DNA of 64,000 nucleotides from Neurospora crassa OR74A (Eukaryota > Ascomycota > Sordariomycetes > Sordariales > Sordariaceae), in NCBI RefSeq assembly GCF_000182925.2, contig NC_026505.1, forward strand, positions 1,116,001 to 1,180,000, read 5' to 3'. The notes beneath the pieces are model-generated. The model searched no databases. It saw only the letters and a list, made by a program, of their open reading frames with translations, and was not told where the DNA came from. A program made the translations under genes and the position numbers. Each line of letters starts with the position of its first letter. Position 1 is the stretch's first letter. Shown piece after piece: positions 1-11,131 of the stretch.

Positions 1-1250
1 AGGTAATCTTCCAATAATTCTAATTTTAGTTTAGGGCTAGTATTTTATTAATTATAATTAGTATAGATTATAGGGTATATTCTCTTAATTACTCTATAAA
101 CGCTATTATAGTACGGCCTTATATAGCTCTTATAAATAAGTATTCATTTAATATTGTAATATATCCTTTACGGTTATAAAGGAAGTATTTCCTAAATTTA
201 GGCCGTTACTTAAAAGGGTAATTAATTTCGGATTCTATTATAGTTGTATTCGAGTATTATTTTTTAGTATAGTAGAGGTATTGTACTTCCTTCTTATTAG
301 GGTAGAAGTAGCCTAAGTAGCTAAACTCTTAATAATTATAATATTATTAGGAGATTACATCCCTTTTAAAAGGTTCGTAGTAGAAGGCGTTATTTATTTA
401 AAAGAGGGAGTCCTTCGTTAAACATACTCTATCGTCTACTATTAATACTTTAAATAGTAGGGAACCCCTTTTATTTTTATATTTCCTCTACTATACTTTT
501 ACCCGGATAATATTAATACTATTCTTCTTAAATAAACCCTTTATTGATACTTCGGGCTTAAAGTTATTAATAAGTATTTACAATATATTGTAGGTTAGTA
601 CTAAAACTATTTTAAAGGCAATTATAATATTTTAATAGAAAATATATATTATTTCGGTTTAGTTTTTAAAATTCTAATATCTTCCTTCCTTATTAAATAT
701 TATTATATAGTTTCTATTAAAATATAGTTTTATTACTACTTTAGCTTCAACTTTAAAGTATTTTTTATTAATTATATTAATTATTTCTACTATTATTCGT
801 CGTTTGTTATTGGCCGGTAGGGATTTTCTGTTTCATTTTATTATTAAATATTATTTAACCCGGAGAGGGTTAATAATTTAAGTGCCTATTAGTATAAGAT
901 AGAATCTCTTTATATTCGTAGGGAGGGCGTTCGGGCCTATAGTAATTATAGCCTAGGATTTTGGAAGGGGGGATTTCTATATTTTTATAATTTCAATAAC
1001 TATTTTCTTTAATTTATTAATATCGTTTTAGAGCTATTTTGTATTGCTATTATTAGTTTAAAGGTTCCAATTTTAAGTGTATAGGGTAGTTACTATAATT
1101 TTAAGAATTTTTTAACCTACGCTATTCGGGTAGTAAGTGGGCTATTAATACTAGGAAAATTTATAACTTCTTTTATAAACTTTTCTTATTCTTCCTAAAA
1201 TAAATTTAAAGTTTCTAAAGCTTCCGCTAGTTTTATACCGGTTCGGGGTA
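1..1250 (-). pseudogene. RIP-degraded unidentified repeat, probably coding on minus strand
   Basis: I do not recognise this stretch. Read on the minus strand, several segments look protein-like once TAG/TAA stops are allowed for, for example GRTIIAFIE and YSNTTIIESEINYPFK near positions 50-250, but the frame shifts repeatedly. No reverse transcriptase, integrase or transposase motif could be placed. Base composition is as AT-rich as the known transposon remnants around it, so it is most likely another RIP-mutated repeat, cut by the left window edge and abutting the LINE fragment that starts near 1466. Confidence 0.35.
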
Positions 1251-1457
1251 TTATCGTCGGTGTATCGGTTCCGGTCGTTCCGGATATATATTAGCTCGAT
1301 ACCAACCCACCTCTAACGCTTCCGGTCGCTCCGATACCCGCGCTTTTAATGCGCAATTAATACAGTATCGTAGAAGGGGGTAATCGGACGTCTTAAACAC
1401 GATTCTGGTGTCAAAAATGATTTTGTCGCTGTCGTCGACCAAGTACCCGCGTTTCAA
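1251..1457 (-). pseudogene. 68-codon open frame in a GC-richer island, product unrecognised
   Basis: An uninterrupted minus-strand frame of 68 codons starts with ATG at 1457 and ends at a TAA just left of 1251. It contains a CINCALKARVSERPEALEV segment and a repeated ERPE motif, with no signal peptide or membrane segment. Composition is clearly GC-richer than on either side, so this piece has escaped or predates the mutation seen in its neighbours. It may be the least damaged end of the minus-strand repeat at 1-1250, because the protein-like reading continues leftward after the stop. It is not a member of any family I can name and may be an accidental frame. Confidence 0.3.
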
Positions 1458-1465
1458 CGTTTTCG

Positions 1466-1747
1466 CGAGCTTTCTCCTAAGTTTAGATAATATATAGCTA
1501 GTGCGAAAATAAAGAATAGAATATATTGAATATTGGAAGAAGAAAAAGGAGTTCTACTTGTTGATTCAATTAAAGAGCTCCTTCCTAATTTAAATTAAAA
1601 CGGAGGTTATTAATCTCCAAGTTTTCCTTTACTAAAGGAAAGTTCTAGACGGCTTAATTCCTATCTACGCCTACAAATTTAAAAAAGAAAATTTTCGCCT
1701 ATATTATCCTAAATTGTTTTAATATAGGAACTCTCTTCTAATCGAAC
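1466..1747 (+). mobile_element. LINE fragment L0, part a (region after the reverse transcriptase)
   Basis: This segment aligns by eye with the + strand LINE L2 at about 48,880-49,165 and, inverted, with L1 at about 16,490-16,650. Shared blocks include the run around 'cctacgcctacaaa' and 'atattatcctaaattg'. It encodes the zone downstream of the reverse transcriptase, which in Tad/I-type LINEs is the C-terminal RNase H or cysteine-rich part; stops are frequent. It ends exactly at CGAAC, the target duplication of Gypsy-1, and resumes at 11373 with the sequence expected from L2. The left boundary near 1466 is approximate. Confidence 0.75.
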
Positions 1748-1988
1748 TGTCACAGGCATTACTGCCATGTTCCTGTATATAGATAGAGGGTACTGCACTA
1801 CATAGTGCGGTCAGCTGTGTAGCTGCCTAAGTGCAGTACAGCAGTCACGTACACACGTGCGCTGTAGTCCGTATACTGGACCCACGCACGTATGCCCTAC
1901 ATAGTTCTCGTACGCGCATAGGATTCTCTTCCTATTCCTCGCACAATAATTAAAGTCTTACCTTAGTACTTACTTACGCCCCGTAATA
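1748..1988 (+). repeat. Gypsy-1 5' LTR
   Basis: This 241-bp terminal repeat is paired with 11132-11372. Its outer (left) two thirds is nearly unmutated and GC-rich, with several palindromic words such as cacgtacacacgtg. Its inner (right) end carries G-to-A and C-to-T changes relative to the other copy, for example tacttacttacgcc against tgcttgctcgcgcc. It would have supplied the promoter and polyadenylation signal of the element. Confidence 0.93.
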
Positions 1989-2339
1989 CTTTATTGTACC
2001 TAACCTTCGCATTAAAGTATAATAAGTAATTTCAGTTAAATTAAATTTAGTAGAAGCTAGTATAATAAAGTAGTTCTTGCGAAATTTACTTTTTAGCGAA
2101 TTGTATAATTATTAATAGCAAATTAGAGATTCTAATAATATCGATATTATTAGTCTAGTATAATAAGTAAGTATTTAGAATAATAAGGGCGTATTTATTA
2201 TATTGCGCAATACGGTAAAGAAAATTTCTTTTTTCGATTCCAATTATTAATAGATTATTAATTTAGTTATTATATAGATAAAATATTTAGTAACTAAAAT
2301 TAGGGCGGTTAAGTCGATTTTATTATAATATTTCTTTTT

Positions 2340-4175
2340 TTATTTAAAGGATTCGATACGTTACTTACAATTTATAGTGACGATTCTAATATTGGCCTTC
2401 GGATTTTATTTAATTTTATAGAATAAGTTAAGGGATACGAGGAGGTTATAAAGTTTTTATACTACTTCGATAAAAAGATTAAACTATTCGATAAGAATAT
2501 TACAATTAAATAGGAAAAGTTTAGAGACTATACGCGTAACGCTAAGGTTTATATTTAAAAGATTAACTAGGAAATGGGAGTTATTAATAGCTATATTAAT
2601 AAATTTGAGAATATTCAAAAGTAGTTCGTAGATTAATTGAAGGTTCTTTAGAATTAATATAATTGAATCCTTAAGGACAATACTTCTTTAAAATATAAAT
2701 TGACTATAGCCGAGAAAGAGAAGGTAGTTTATAAGAATAATATAGTTAAAATCATTGAGGGTAGGGAAATTAATTATTAAGCTATTTTCAATTTATTAAA
2801 TATAATCAATATTACGTTCATTAAAGTTAAAAAGGAGTATAATAATAAGTATATTGTAGTAAAAACTGTATAAAAAGAGTTAATTAAAGTATAAGAGGAA
2901 AATAATACCTTCTATAAAGGCTTTCGTTTTGTAGAGGAAATTATTTTTTATTACCGAGAGTAACTTAAAGGAAACTAAGGTAGAGAATATAGCTAGATTT
3001 TAGGCTATAGTCGAAAATAATATAGAAGAGATCCTGTATGATATAAGTAGTATTTTTAGCGGCCTTAGAGGATTAGGTATAGAAACTAACCACAGCCTTA
3101 GTAATATAGGCGGCGGTTTTAGCAATAATAGCCCTAGAAGATTAAGTATAGGTTTCTTTAGTATGGGTAGCGGATTTGGAGGTAGAGCATTTCCTAGTAG
3201 AGGAGGCTCCGGTAGTTTTAGAAGTCCCGGCGGTGGAAGTCCTAGCGGTGGAGGTCCTAATAGTATTTTTTAACCTATTCCTTTAGGTAATTACTATTAT
3301 AAAGTGTTTTATAAGGGTTTCGAGCACTTTAATAGTAAGGAGATAGATATAATTCAGTATTATAATACTTATAATAATTAAAATTCAGTTATTTATAATT
3401 ACTAATCAATAAATAGATAAGAATTCTCTAATAAATTGTTTAAATTTCTTTACGCTATAGTTTACCTTAGTAGCGAAGTTAAAATTAGTATTAATGAATA
3501 TTATTAGTTTATCCTAAATAATTTATCCTATTTAGTTTATTGGAAGTAGTAAATAGGCGAAGAGTTTTTAATATATTCAAACGAATAGTATAAATAGGGA
3601 GATTTGGTGGCCGTTGTAGAGAAGGAATTGTTAAACTTTAAATAGGTTAGAAAATATTTAAACTACGAAAATTTCAAAATTAGATTCGTTTCCTTAGTAG
3701 ATTATTGTAATTATAATACGGTTATTAAGGTTCGTTTATTATACTAGAAAGTATTTCAGTCTTTAGTTAAATCAATTTTATATTATTTTATTTGGTTAGA
3801 ATATAACAATCAGAAAGGATAGTCGGCCTTTTTCTATAATATTACTAAAATATACACTAGGGCGTTACTTCGCAATAATACTATCTAAACTACCATAAAT
3901 AATAGTAGAAATAGTAGTAGTTATAGTAATAATAATAGATAGAGGGACTCTACCGCTATAGATATCGACTGTACGAAGCTTATAGAAATTTATAGAAACG
4001 TCCTTTAAGAGTATTATAATAACGGTAATTATATAAATTATGGTAAAAGAAGGTATTTGGTTAAGGATTATAGAAGTAATACTAACTATAGTATTTAAAG
4101 TAAGTAATTTAATTACATAAACTTAGGTAATACTATACGCTAGAGAACTAGTACTAGTATACCGGTTACTAATTA
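2340..4175 (+). pseudogene. Gypsy-1 gag remnant
   Basis: The position, directly after the 5' LTR and an untranslated leader at 1989-2339, and the content indicate the structural Gag protein that forms the virus-like particle. Reading frames contain lysine- and glutamate-rich helical segments (2440-2900), a Gly/Ser-rich stretch (3090-3270), glutamine runs created from mutated CAG (3890-3950), and near 4010-4070 a degenerate nucleocapsid zinc knuckle, read as EYYNNGNYINYGKRRYL, in which the expected Cys and His are Tyr or Asn. No continuous frame survives. The end is set by the GC-rich insert at 4176. Confidence 0.7.
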
Positions 4176-4880
4176 CATTATTGAGACGCCCATGCTTTCA
4201 GAGCTTCGTTGTCGTGGGCCCGAAAGGTGACATAGAAGATCCGCACCAAAGGTCGTGGTCCATGGGCCCACCCAACGCAAGCGAGGAAGGCGCGGCGTAT
4301 CTGTCTATAATAGGCCAGAATGCAGAAAATTACCCGTCTTGGCGTGGGCTTGGCAGGCTCAAATGGGAAAAATTGGCGCCAAGCAAGACACGGTTCGAAT
4401 AGCAGCTCGAAAAAGCCACTTTTTCCTTTGCAATTGAAATTGCTCCGCAACCGTCGCGTACACCAGAATGCACCCAGTGTCAGATTGAAGAGGAAAAGAA
4501 GGCGGTCATTTTTGTACCGGTCGCATTGTGGTGCACGCCCTGGTCGTTGAGAAAAATGCAAAAGAAGTTTAAAATAAGGATTTTGGTAGTAAATGCACCT
4601 GGGCGTTGCAAATAACCAAATCCAAAAAAATGACTAAGTCCAAAAAAATGACTAAGTCCCGAACCTCGGCACTTAACCCTGAAGGTCTTAGAGAGGGGGT
4701 TAGGGTTAGGGTTGAAATTTGAAAAAGCCCTAGAAAAGAGAAAAATGAAAAAAAAATTTCAAAATTTTGCCTTTGAGTTTTTGTTTTTTTTTTTTTTTCC
4801 TTTGTGGGAGGGGGGGGGGCTGAGGGGTTTTCACCTTGCACTTCAAAATATAAGGAAGAAAATCAAACACCTTAGTATAA
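4176..4880. other. GC-rich, little-mutated insert between gag and pol
   Basis: Base composition changes abruptly at about 4176 from AT-rich to roughly balanced, then drops again after about 4850. The insert contains several overlapping open frames on both strands (the longest 127 codons, minus strand, 4561 to 4178), none of which resembles a known protein; they overlap each other and are probably accidental. It also holds an exact 18-bp tandem duplication (4621-4656), a telomere-like run ggttagggttagggttg at about 4698-4714, a T-tract at about 4783-4798 and a G-rich run at about 4805-4820. I could not find flanking target duplications. Confidence 0.55.
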
Positions 4881-4884
4881 TAAG

Positions 4885-5200
4885 TTGTTAAGCTTAGTAG
4901 TTTAATGGTTATTACTGTCGCTATCTTTTCTAAGGCTGTTCGTTCAATCCAGCTTTAAAGTTTTTTTTTCTTTTTTTTTTTTTTAATTAAATATTAGAAA
5001 TATTAAGTATGGGCGTCTCTCTGTCTCCCCTGGACTTTGGCTCCGCCCAGGGGAACTGTACTTTAATAGATACAGCTAACCTGGTATTAGCAACTTTAAT
5101 AACCCTAACCTAGGCCCCGGCGGTTATTATAACCGTAGTTCCTACCTAATAGAAAAATAGAGAACCCTAGGGTTGAATCGCGCCCCGGGGTATTTAAGGA
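4885..5200 (+). other. tRNA-like head with T-tract, followed by a GC-rich hairpin segment
   Basis: At about 4893-4965 there is a tRNA-like unit: an A-box-like tagtttaatggtta, a B-box-like cgttcaatcc about 45 bases later, and then T-rich runs at 4960-4985 that could end polymerase III transcription. The acceptor and T stems do not pair well, so this is not a functional tRNA; a SINE-like relic is more likely. Downstream, 5013-5055 contains the inverted repeat cccctgg ... ccagggg, and 5101-5110 reads aaccctaacc. Gypsy-1 coding sequence resumes at about 5290. Confidence 0.35.
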
Positions 5201-5289
5201 TACGGAAAGGAAGGGTAAATATAAATAGATTTAATATTTATACTTTTATTTATTAAAGGATAAAACCATTTAAATTAGGTAGTTTGAAA

Positions 5290-8200
5290 TTCCATAAGTA
5301 AAATATAACCCTCTTTTCTACGTATATTTAGTATCCCTAGTATAATAGTAAAATGGAATACGTATTATTTGATTAATTCCGGATATTTAAGTAAAGCCTT
5401 TATTAATTGCTTGTTTGCGGAGAATGTATATTTAGAATTCAAAATACTAAAGAAACTAAAATTATTATATTTGGTAGATAGGATTTTTAAGGAATAGGTA
5501 GATTAATATATTGAGGCTACTATATATATTTATGACTATAAAGAAGTTATTAGGTTTTTTATAACTAATTTAGTAGTAGACTATTTAGTTATTTTAGGAT
5601 AGCTATAGTTATAGTTCTATAACTTAGATATTAATTAGGTAGCTAATAAAATTATTTGGAACGTTAAATATATAAAAATATATATTAACCAACCCTTAAA
5701 AGTAGTAGTACTTCCGGAGGATTTTTAAAAAATAGAAGAACTCGAAGACGAATACTATGGTTCTAAGGATAAATCTGAAGGGGGATTGGAAGAAGACGAG
5801 GAAGATAAGGACCTCTCTAATTAGATAACTAACGTTATAAAAGCCCCTAAAGGAAATTAAATTATAATATTAGAAGCCCTATCATTGTTAGACTATATAA
5901 GTAAATTCGAAGAACTATTTAGATTAGAAAGGAAATTAGTATTAAGAAAATAAAAATACGAATTAAAATCGTTAGCGGATAGAAGGTTTAAATAATACTT
6001 CAATTAAAGCAAGTTAAATATATTATATTTAATACTTTTAAACTTACAATTTTATAGCAGGATTAAATCTATTAGACTTTAAAGTTATTAATATAAGGAC
6101 TTTCATATTCAATATAAGGTTGAGGGGGACTTAAATAAATTCTACTATATAAACGGAACTTTAGGAAGCTTAGAAGGAGGAAAAAGGAGCCCGTTTTAGT
6201 ACTAATTTTATCGGAAAGAACTTGAAAGGATATTATACAGAATAAGCAAGAACCCTATAAATAATACTTTAAAAATATCAAAGTATACGATTTTATCGAC
6301 CTTTATAAAAAAGAAATTGCGGGAAAGAATATTAACGAATAGTTTTTTTGATTAGAGGAGGAGGCTATGGACTTTACTAATTATATTTATAAATTAGGAA
6401 TAGAAGAAATACTATTTTTCCCCGAAAACAGGAAACTTATACTATTAACCGAAATCAATAGAATTTGCAATATTACGGAAGAAAACATTTAGAAGTTTAT
6501 AGAGAAGTTAATTAAGCTAAAATACATAGTAGAATAGGTGAAAGCCTACTTCCTAAACGAATATAAGGATTTATTCTACATTATAAACCCTATAGATATT
6601 CAGGTAATCTTAGAATATCGCTTATATAATTATAAAATCGAGTTGGAACCCGGGATAGAGTTATTACCCTACTTTAGAGCGAGACCCATATTTCTTTAGG
6701 AATTGAAAATTATTAAATATTAATTAAACAATAATTTAGTAAAGGGATTTATCCGGCCTTCAACCTTAGATATTACTTCCCCTACACTATTAGTAAGGAA
6801 ATTAAACAACAATATAAAAATCTATATTAACTATGGAAATATTAATGATATTCTTTTAAAAAATAGGTACCTACTACTATTAATTAAAGAAATACTTAAC
6901 GCTATTTATGAAGTAAGGTAGTTTATAAAGGTTAATATCATTTCAGCCTTCAACCGACTATATATAATATAGGGATATGAATAGCTAAAAATATTTATTA
7001 TAAGGTTTAGCTTCTACGAGTTATTAATATATTCATTCGGGTTATTAAGGGTACTAACCTCCTTCCAAAACTTTATTAACAATATATTATACAATATCTT
7101 CAATATTTACGCAACCGCCTACCTTAATAATATATTTATGTTTTTAGAGATTTATAAAGAATATATTAAGTATATGCGGGAAGTACGTTAGTGTTTAATC
7201 GACGTAGGGTTCTAGATTAATATTAGTAAATACGGATTTTATATATAAAGAATTAAATATTTAACTTTAATTATTATTCTAGGAAGTATTAAAATAGACC
7301 CCGAAAAGGTAGAAATTATTACTAATTAGGAAGTATTGACAAGTAAGCGCTAATTATAATATTTCTTAAAATTTATAAATTTCTATAGAAGGTTTATTGC
7401 CGGCTTCTCTTATATAGGAAAACTATTATATAAATTTACAAAGACGATAGTCGATTAGAAGTAAGACGAAGAATATAATATTACTTTTAAAGCTTTAAAG
7501 ATAGTATTTATATTTGTACTAGTACTAAAGATTTACAAATAGGAGAAGCCTACGATAGTTGAAATTAACGTTTTAAATTAGCTATTAGGAGGTATACTCT
7601 CCTAAGTATATAATAGTAAATTATATGCCGTTATTTACTTTGCTATAAAATATTCCGTAGTAGAGTATAATTATAAAATATATAATAAAGAATTATTGGT
7701 AGTTATTAAGGTATTGGAGGAATGGAGATTAGAATTAGAGGGAGCTATATAACCCTTCGAAATTATTATAAATTATAAGAATTTAAAAACCTTCGGTACC
7801 ATAAAGAAGTTTACGCCTAAATATATATAATAATTAGAATTCCTATTAAAGTTTAATTTTATAATTAAATACCGTTTAGGATTAATAAACGTAAAGCTTA
7901 ATACTTTTACCTATAAACCTAAATATACTCCTAGGGACGAAGTAGATAATAGATTAAAAGTTAGGAAGAAATTGCTTATAAATTCCGACTACTTTAATAA
8001 AGAATCTTTTAAAAACAATTACTTAATAAATATTAGAAGCGATGATCTTGTAATAAATATAATCTCCGACAAAGGGGTACTTTTAGTAATTTATACGCTA
8101 GAAGATAATTTCGGAAAAAATAATAACGGATTAGGTATTTATATAGATGATTTAATACACTAAATATATATTAATTTCCTGATAATAGGTAATATCCGTA

Positions 8201-9750
8201 ATACTATCCGATTTAGAATTATTTAACTAAAGTACTTTAAGAAGAAGCTGAAAATTCCTTTTACCAAATATTATATAGTTGATAATCGGGTAATATTTCA
8301 AAATAAGTTAACTATTCCGCTAAACAACGAAAAGGTTTAATTGGAGTTGATTTATTATATTTACATATTAGTATAGGGAGGATACCTAAGTAGAGATAAG
8401 ATAGTAGTATTAATATACTAGTATTTCTAATTATGAGTAATTATTGTAGTAAATACTTATCATAGGGTAAATATTCCCTATAGCAAAATTAAAGTTACTA
8501 GAATATTACTAGTAAGATTCCTAAAACTATTACTAATCCCTTATACTCTTTAGTAGGATATCTCTATCGATTATATAATTCCGTTCCCTAAATTAAAAAG
8601 AGTAGGTAGAGGCGTTGAGTATAAATACGTTTTAGTAATAGTAGATAGATTTATATAAATATAGTACTTTATTCTAATAGAAGGATTATTTATAGAGGAA
8701 TTAATAAAAAAGTTTATTAATTATATTTATACGCTCTACGGCCTCCCGGATACTATTATATTTAATAGAGGAACTCAATTTATATTAGCCTTTTGGAAAT
8801 AATTATTATAGAGATTGGGTATTAAATTGAAGCTTTTAACCCCGCACTATAAGGAAACGAACGGTCAAGTTAACAGGATTAGTATTAAAATAGAGTAATA
8901 TTTGTATACTTTTATTAATTGGATATAAAACGATTAGGTCAATTGGCTACTTCTAACCGAATTCTAAAGAAATAACTTTCAATCGGTATTAACGGGCGTT
9001 ACCCCGTTCTTTACTAATTATAGCTTTTATTTTTGTATAGGTACAGAACCGACTATACTTTTACCCTCTAATATTATAAATATACAACGAAAATAGATCT
9101 TTACCGCTAATTAATTGGTAGTACACTTTGAGGAGGTTTAAGACTTCATTAAAACATCCCTATAAAGTTGAGAATAATATAGAATAGTAGCGAATAAAAA
9201 GTATATAAACGCATTTAAATATAAGGTTGGTAATAAGGTAATGTTTGATATAAATCATTACACTACAGGGCGACTATACCATAAGTTGGCACCCCAATTT
9301 AAAGGACTTTTCTATATTATAAAAGCTAATTCGTATATAGTAGAGCTAGCTTTACCCTAGAATATGAAAATTACTTATATTATTAATATATCCTAGATTG
9401 AATTTTATATCGAAAGACTCCCCAGTTAAAGAGAGTTGATAATAGACGTTAGAGTAAATAAAAGTATAATTGTTATCAAGATAAACAACTTCGAGGAAGA
9501 TAGATAGTAGGAATTCGAAGAATTATTAGACTATTAGAAGATCGATGGTTCTTTGAAGTATTTAGTAAAATAGTTATATTATCTATTAGATTAGTAATTA
9601 ATTAAGAACTTTAATAGTTGTTAAGAGTTAGTATACGAACTTTATGATTAATACTTAGAATTCGGTCCTCTATACCCGAATTTTAGGAAGGGTTGGAAAA
9701 TATAATAAAAGATAAGGACACTCTCGGAGGACGAGATCTATAGTATTGTG
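5290..9750 (+). pseudogene. Gypsy-1 pol remnant: protease, RT, RNase H, integrase
   Basis: The domain order is that of Gypsy polyproteins. The protease region is at 5370-5660, with readings such as SKAFINCLFAENVYLEF. Reverse transcriptase spans about 6640-7360, with VKGFIRPSTLDITSPTLLV and the palm motif read as ATAYLNNIFMF (YLDD mutated to YLNN, 7108-7145). RNase H follows at about 7380-7960. The integrase core, about 8530-9070, reads DISIDYIIPFPKL, NRGTQFILAF and KETNGQVNRI, with the second catalytic Asp changed to Asn. A chromodomain-like tail may lie at 9480-9750. Stops are dense and mostly TAG or TAA at expected Gln, Arg or Trp positions. The longest open piece is 63 codons at 7972-8163, in the RNase H to integrase spacer. 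Confidence 0.88.
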
Positions 9751-10207
9751 CCCGCTACGGCGGCTCTAGCGGTAAATAATAAATAAGTAAGAAGGAACGC
9801 GAAATTAAATAATAAATAATATTTCTATTGATAGTATAAAGAGGAAACAACCGGTATATAAGAGCAAGTATAGATTTGAATAATAGTAAAAAGAAAGGAA
9901 TTTAATTCGATTCATTCCGCGTGCCCTAATTGAATACCTTATAGTATACCCTTTTATAGAATAATTATTAATAGTACCGAGAGATAGTACGTCTTACAGC
10001 AGTTTTACATTTCTTATTTCCCTAAATCTACTATATATATAACTAATACTAAGATTTGAAAATAAGAAGGATTTAAGAGAGGTTAATAGTATAATAACTA
10101 AGCGTATAAACGAAAAATTAGTTACTAGTAAGGAATTGAATATAAGAATTCTCTATATACTTATATTACTAGTAGTAGGAACGTCCTTTATTAAAGCGTG
10201 CTTCAAC
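9751..10207 (+). other. Gypsy-1 3' non-coding part with shared module M (first half)
   Basis: No coding signal is visible. Positions 9890-10185 match, inverted, 31,560-31,250. Shared landmarks are 'aatagtaccgagagatagtacgtctta', 'ctaagatttgaa' and 'agagaggttaatagtataataa'. The match is interrupted here by the LTR-like insert and continues at 10765-10990. The inverted copy carries the tRNA-like head described at 31,236, so this stretch is the mutated complement of the same module. Confidence 0.6.
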
Positions 10208-10704
10208 TATGCAGAGGAGGTGGATGACTTTCACAGTCCGGGGGTTCCTGAACCTACATCCACCGGAGCGGCCTGTTGAAGGACGGTTCGTCTATAGCCA
10301 GCTTTCTTTGTTGAAGTTTCTTGCACTCTCATTGGCTCAAAGCGTGGCACGGCCCTACAACTGGTCAGGGCGTTTTGCCAAGCCACTTCTTATTAGTTAA
10401 TTCGCGGATAGTGTTTCTGACAGTCCGCGCTAAAATGCACTGGGTCCTTCCATTTCTGAGATTCTTCACGCATCTCAACTTTCGTTATTACTTCTCGATA
10501 AAGTTATCGTCGTCCTCTCGGCCCCTACATTAAAATATCCTAATAAAGCAATAAAGCAATAAAGCAATAAAATAATAAAGCAATGAAGCAATGAAGCAAT
10601 GAAGCAATGAAGCAATGGAGATTAATAAAGAGCAATTGGGTGAGGACGGCTATAGCCGTCCGAATAAGGAATAGTACAAAAGATGGGGATACTCACGCTT
10701 CAAC
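10195..10704 (-). repeat. LTR-like insert (solo LTR candidate) inside Gypsy-1
   Basis: The first 290 bases match, inverted, the LTR at 46382-46765, including the blocks around gaggacggttcgtct-like and aaaatgcactgggtcctt-like sequence. The insert is GC-richer than its surroundings. In LTR orientation the ends would be TGAGTATCCCC (right, about 10694) and ...CCTCTGCATA (left, 10208), flanked by GTTGAAGCG and GTTGAAGCA, a plausible but imperfect duplication. Two short open frames of 63 and 70 codons (10209-10400, 10321-10533) lie inside but are not conserved in the other copy. It also contains a perfect 18-bp palindrome at 10643-10660 and a minisatellite. Confidence 0.5.
10542..10616 (+). repeat. 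8-bp minisatellite (CAATAAAG/CAATGAAG)n
   Basis: About nine tandem units of caataaag, changing to caatgaag in the second half, lie inside the LTR-like insert. The corresponding LTR at 46382-46765 lacks them. No function is visible. Confidence 0.85.
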
Positions 10705-11131
10705 GAATACAGCGGGCGTTGCTTGAACTAGGGATCCAGCATCGCATTGGTATCTGAAAACTATTTTACTACTATATTACGGGCGACCCTATAGGACCCC
10801 CGGTAGGGCTAATAATAGTGAAAGTCGTTAAAGTTCTTTATATACAATAATTAGAGTATTTTGGGCTAGTTTCTAGCATATAAGTAGATTATTAAGGGTA
10901 ATAATAGTTCTTACAACGGAAGGGTCGGATTTAGCGATATTTTGGTTAGTATTCTGCCCCTAAACGGGAGTTGAAGTATTAGCGGGCGCTAAGCAACTTC
11001 CTATTTTAATAAACTTTTTCCTAATATTTAATTAGGCGTAGTTATAGGAAAGCCGGACGAATCCTATTTTATTAATAATGGATATAATATTAGTGTTTCG
11101 AACGGGAGTATTATATTGAGAGGGGGGGTAG
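10705..11131 (+). other. Gypsy-1 3' non-coding part (module M, second half) and polypurine tract
   Basis: Positions 10705-10765 (gttgcttgaactagggatccagcatcgc) match, inverted, 30,905-30,950. Positions 10775-10960 match, inverted, 31,255-31,060, with the landmark acccccggtagggctaataatag. A purine-rich tract at about 11118-11131 sits directly before the 3' LTR and fits the plus-strand primer of reverse transcription. No protein-coding signal is visible. Confidence 0.6.

Noticed and set aside
4178-4561. 127-codon minus-strand open frame in the GC-rich island
   Set aside because: It overlaps three + strand open frames of similar quality, has no recognisable domain and lies in a segment whose low stop density is explained by composition.
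4569-4841. 90-codon minus-strand open frame with LDLVIFLDLVIFLDLVI repeat
   Set aside because: The protein repeat is simply the 18-bp tandem duplication read through, and the rest is homopolymer-derived (Lys/Pro/Phe runs).
10542-10616. CRISPR-like array
   Set aside because: The units are 8 bp and directly adjacent with no spacers; the organism is a eukaryote.
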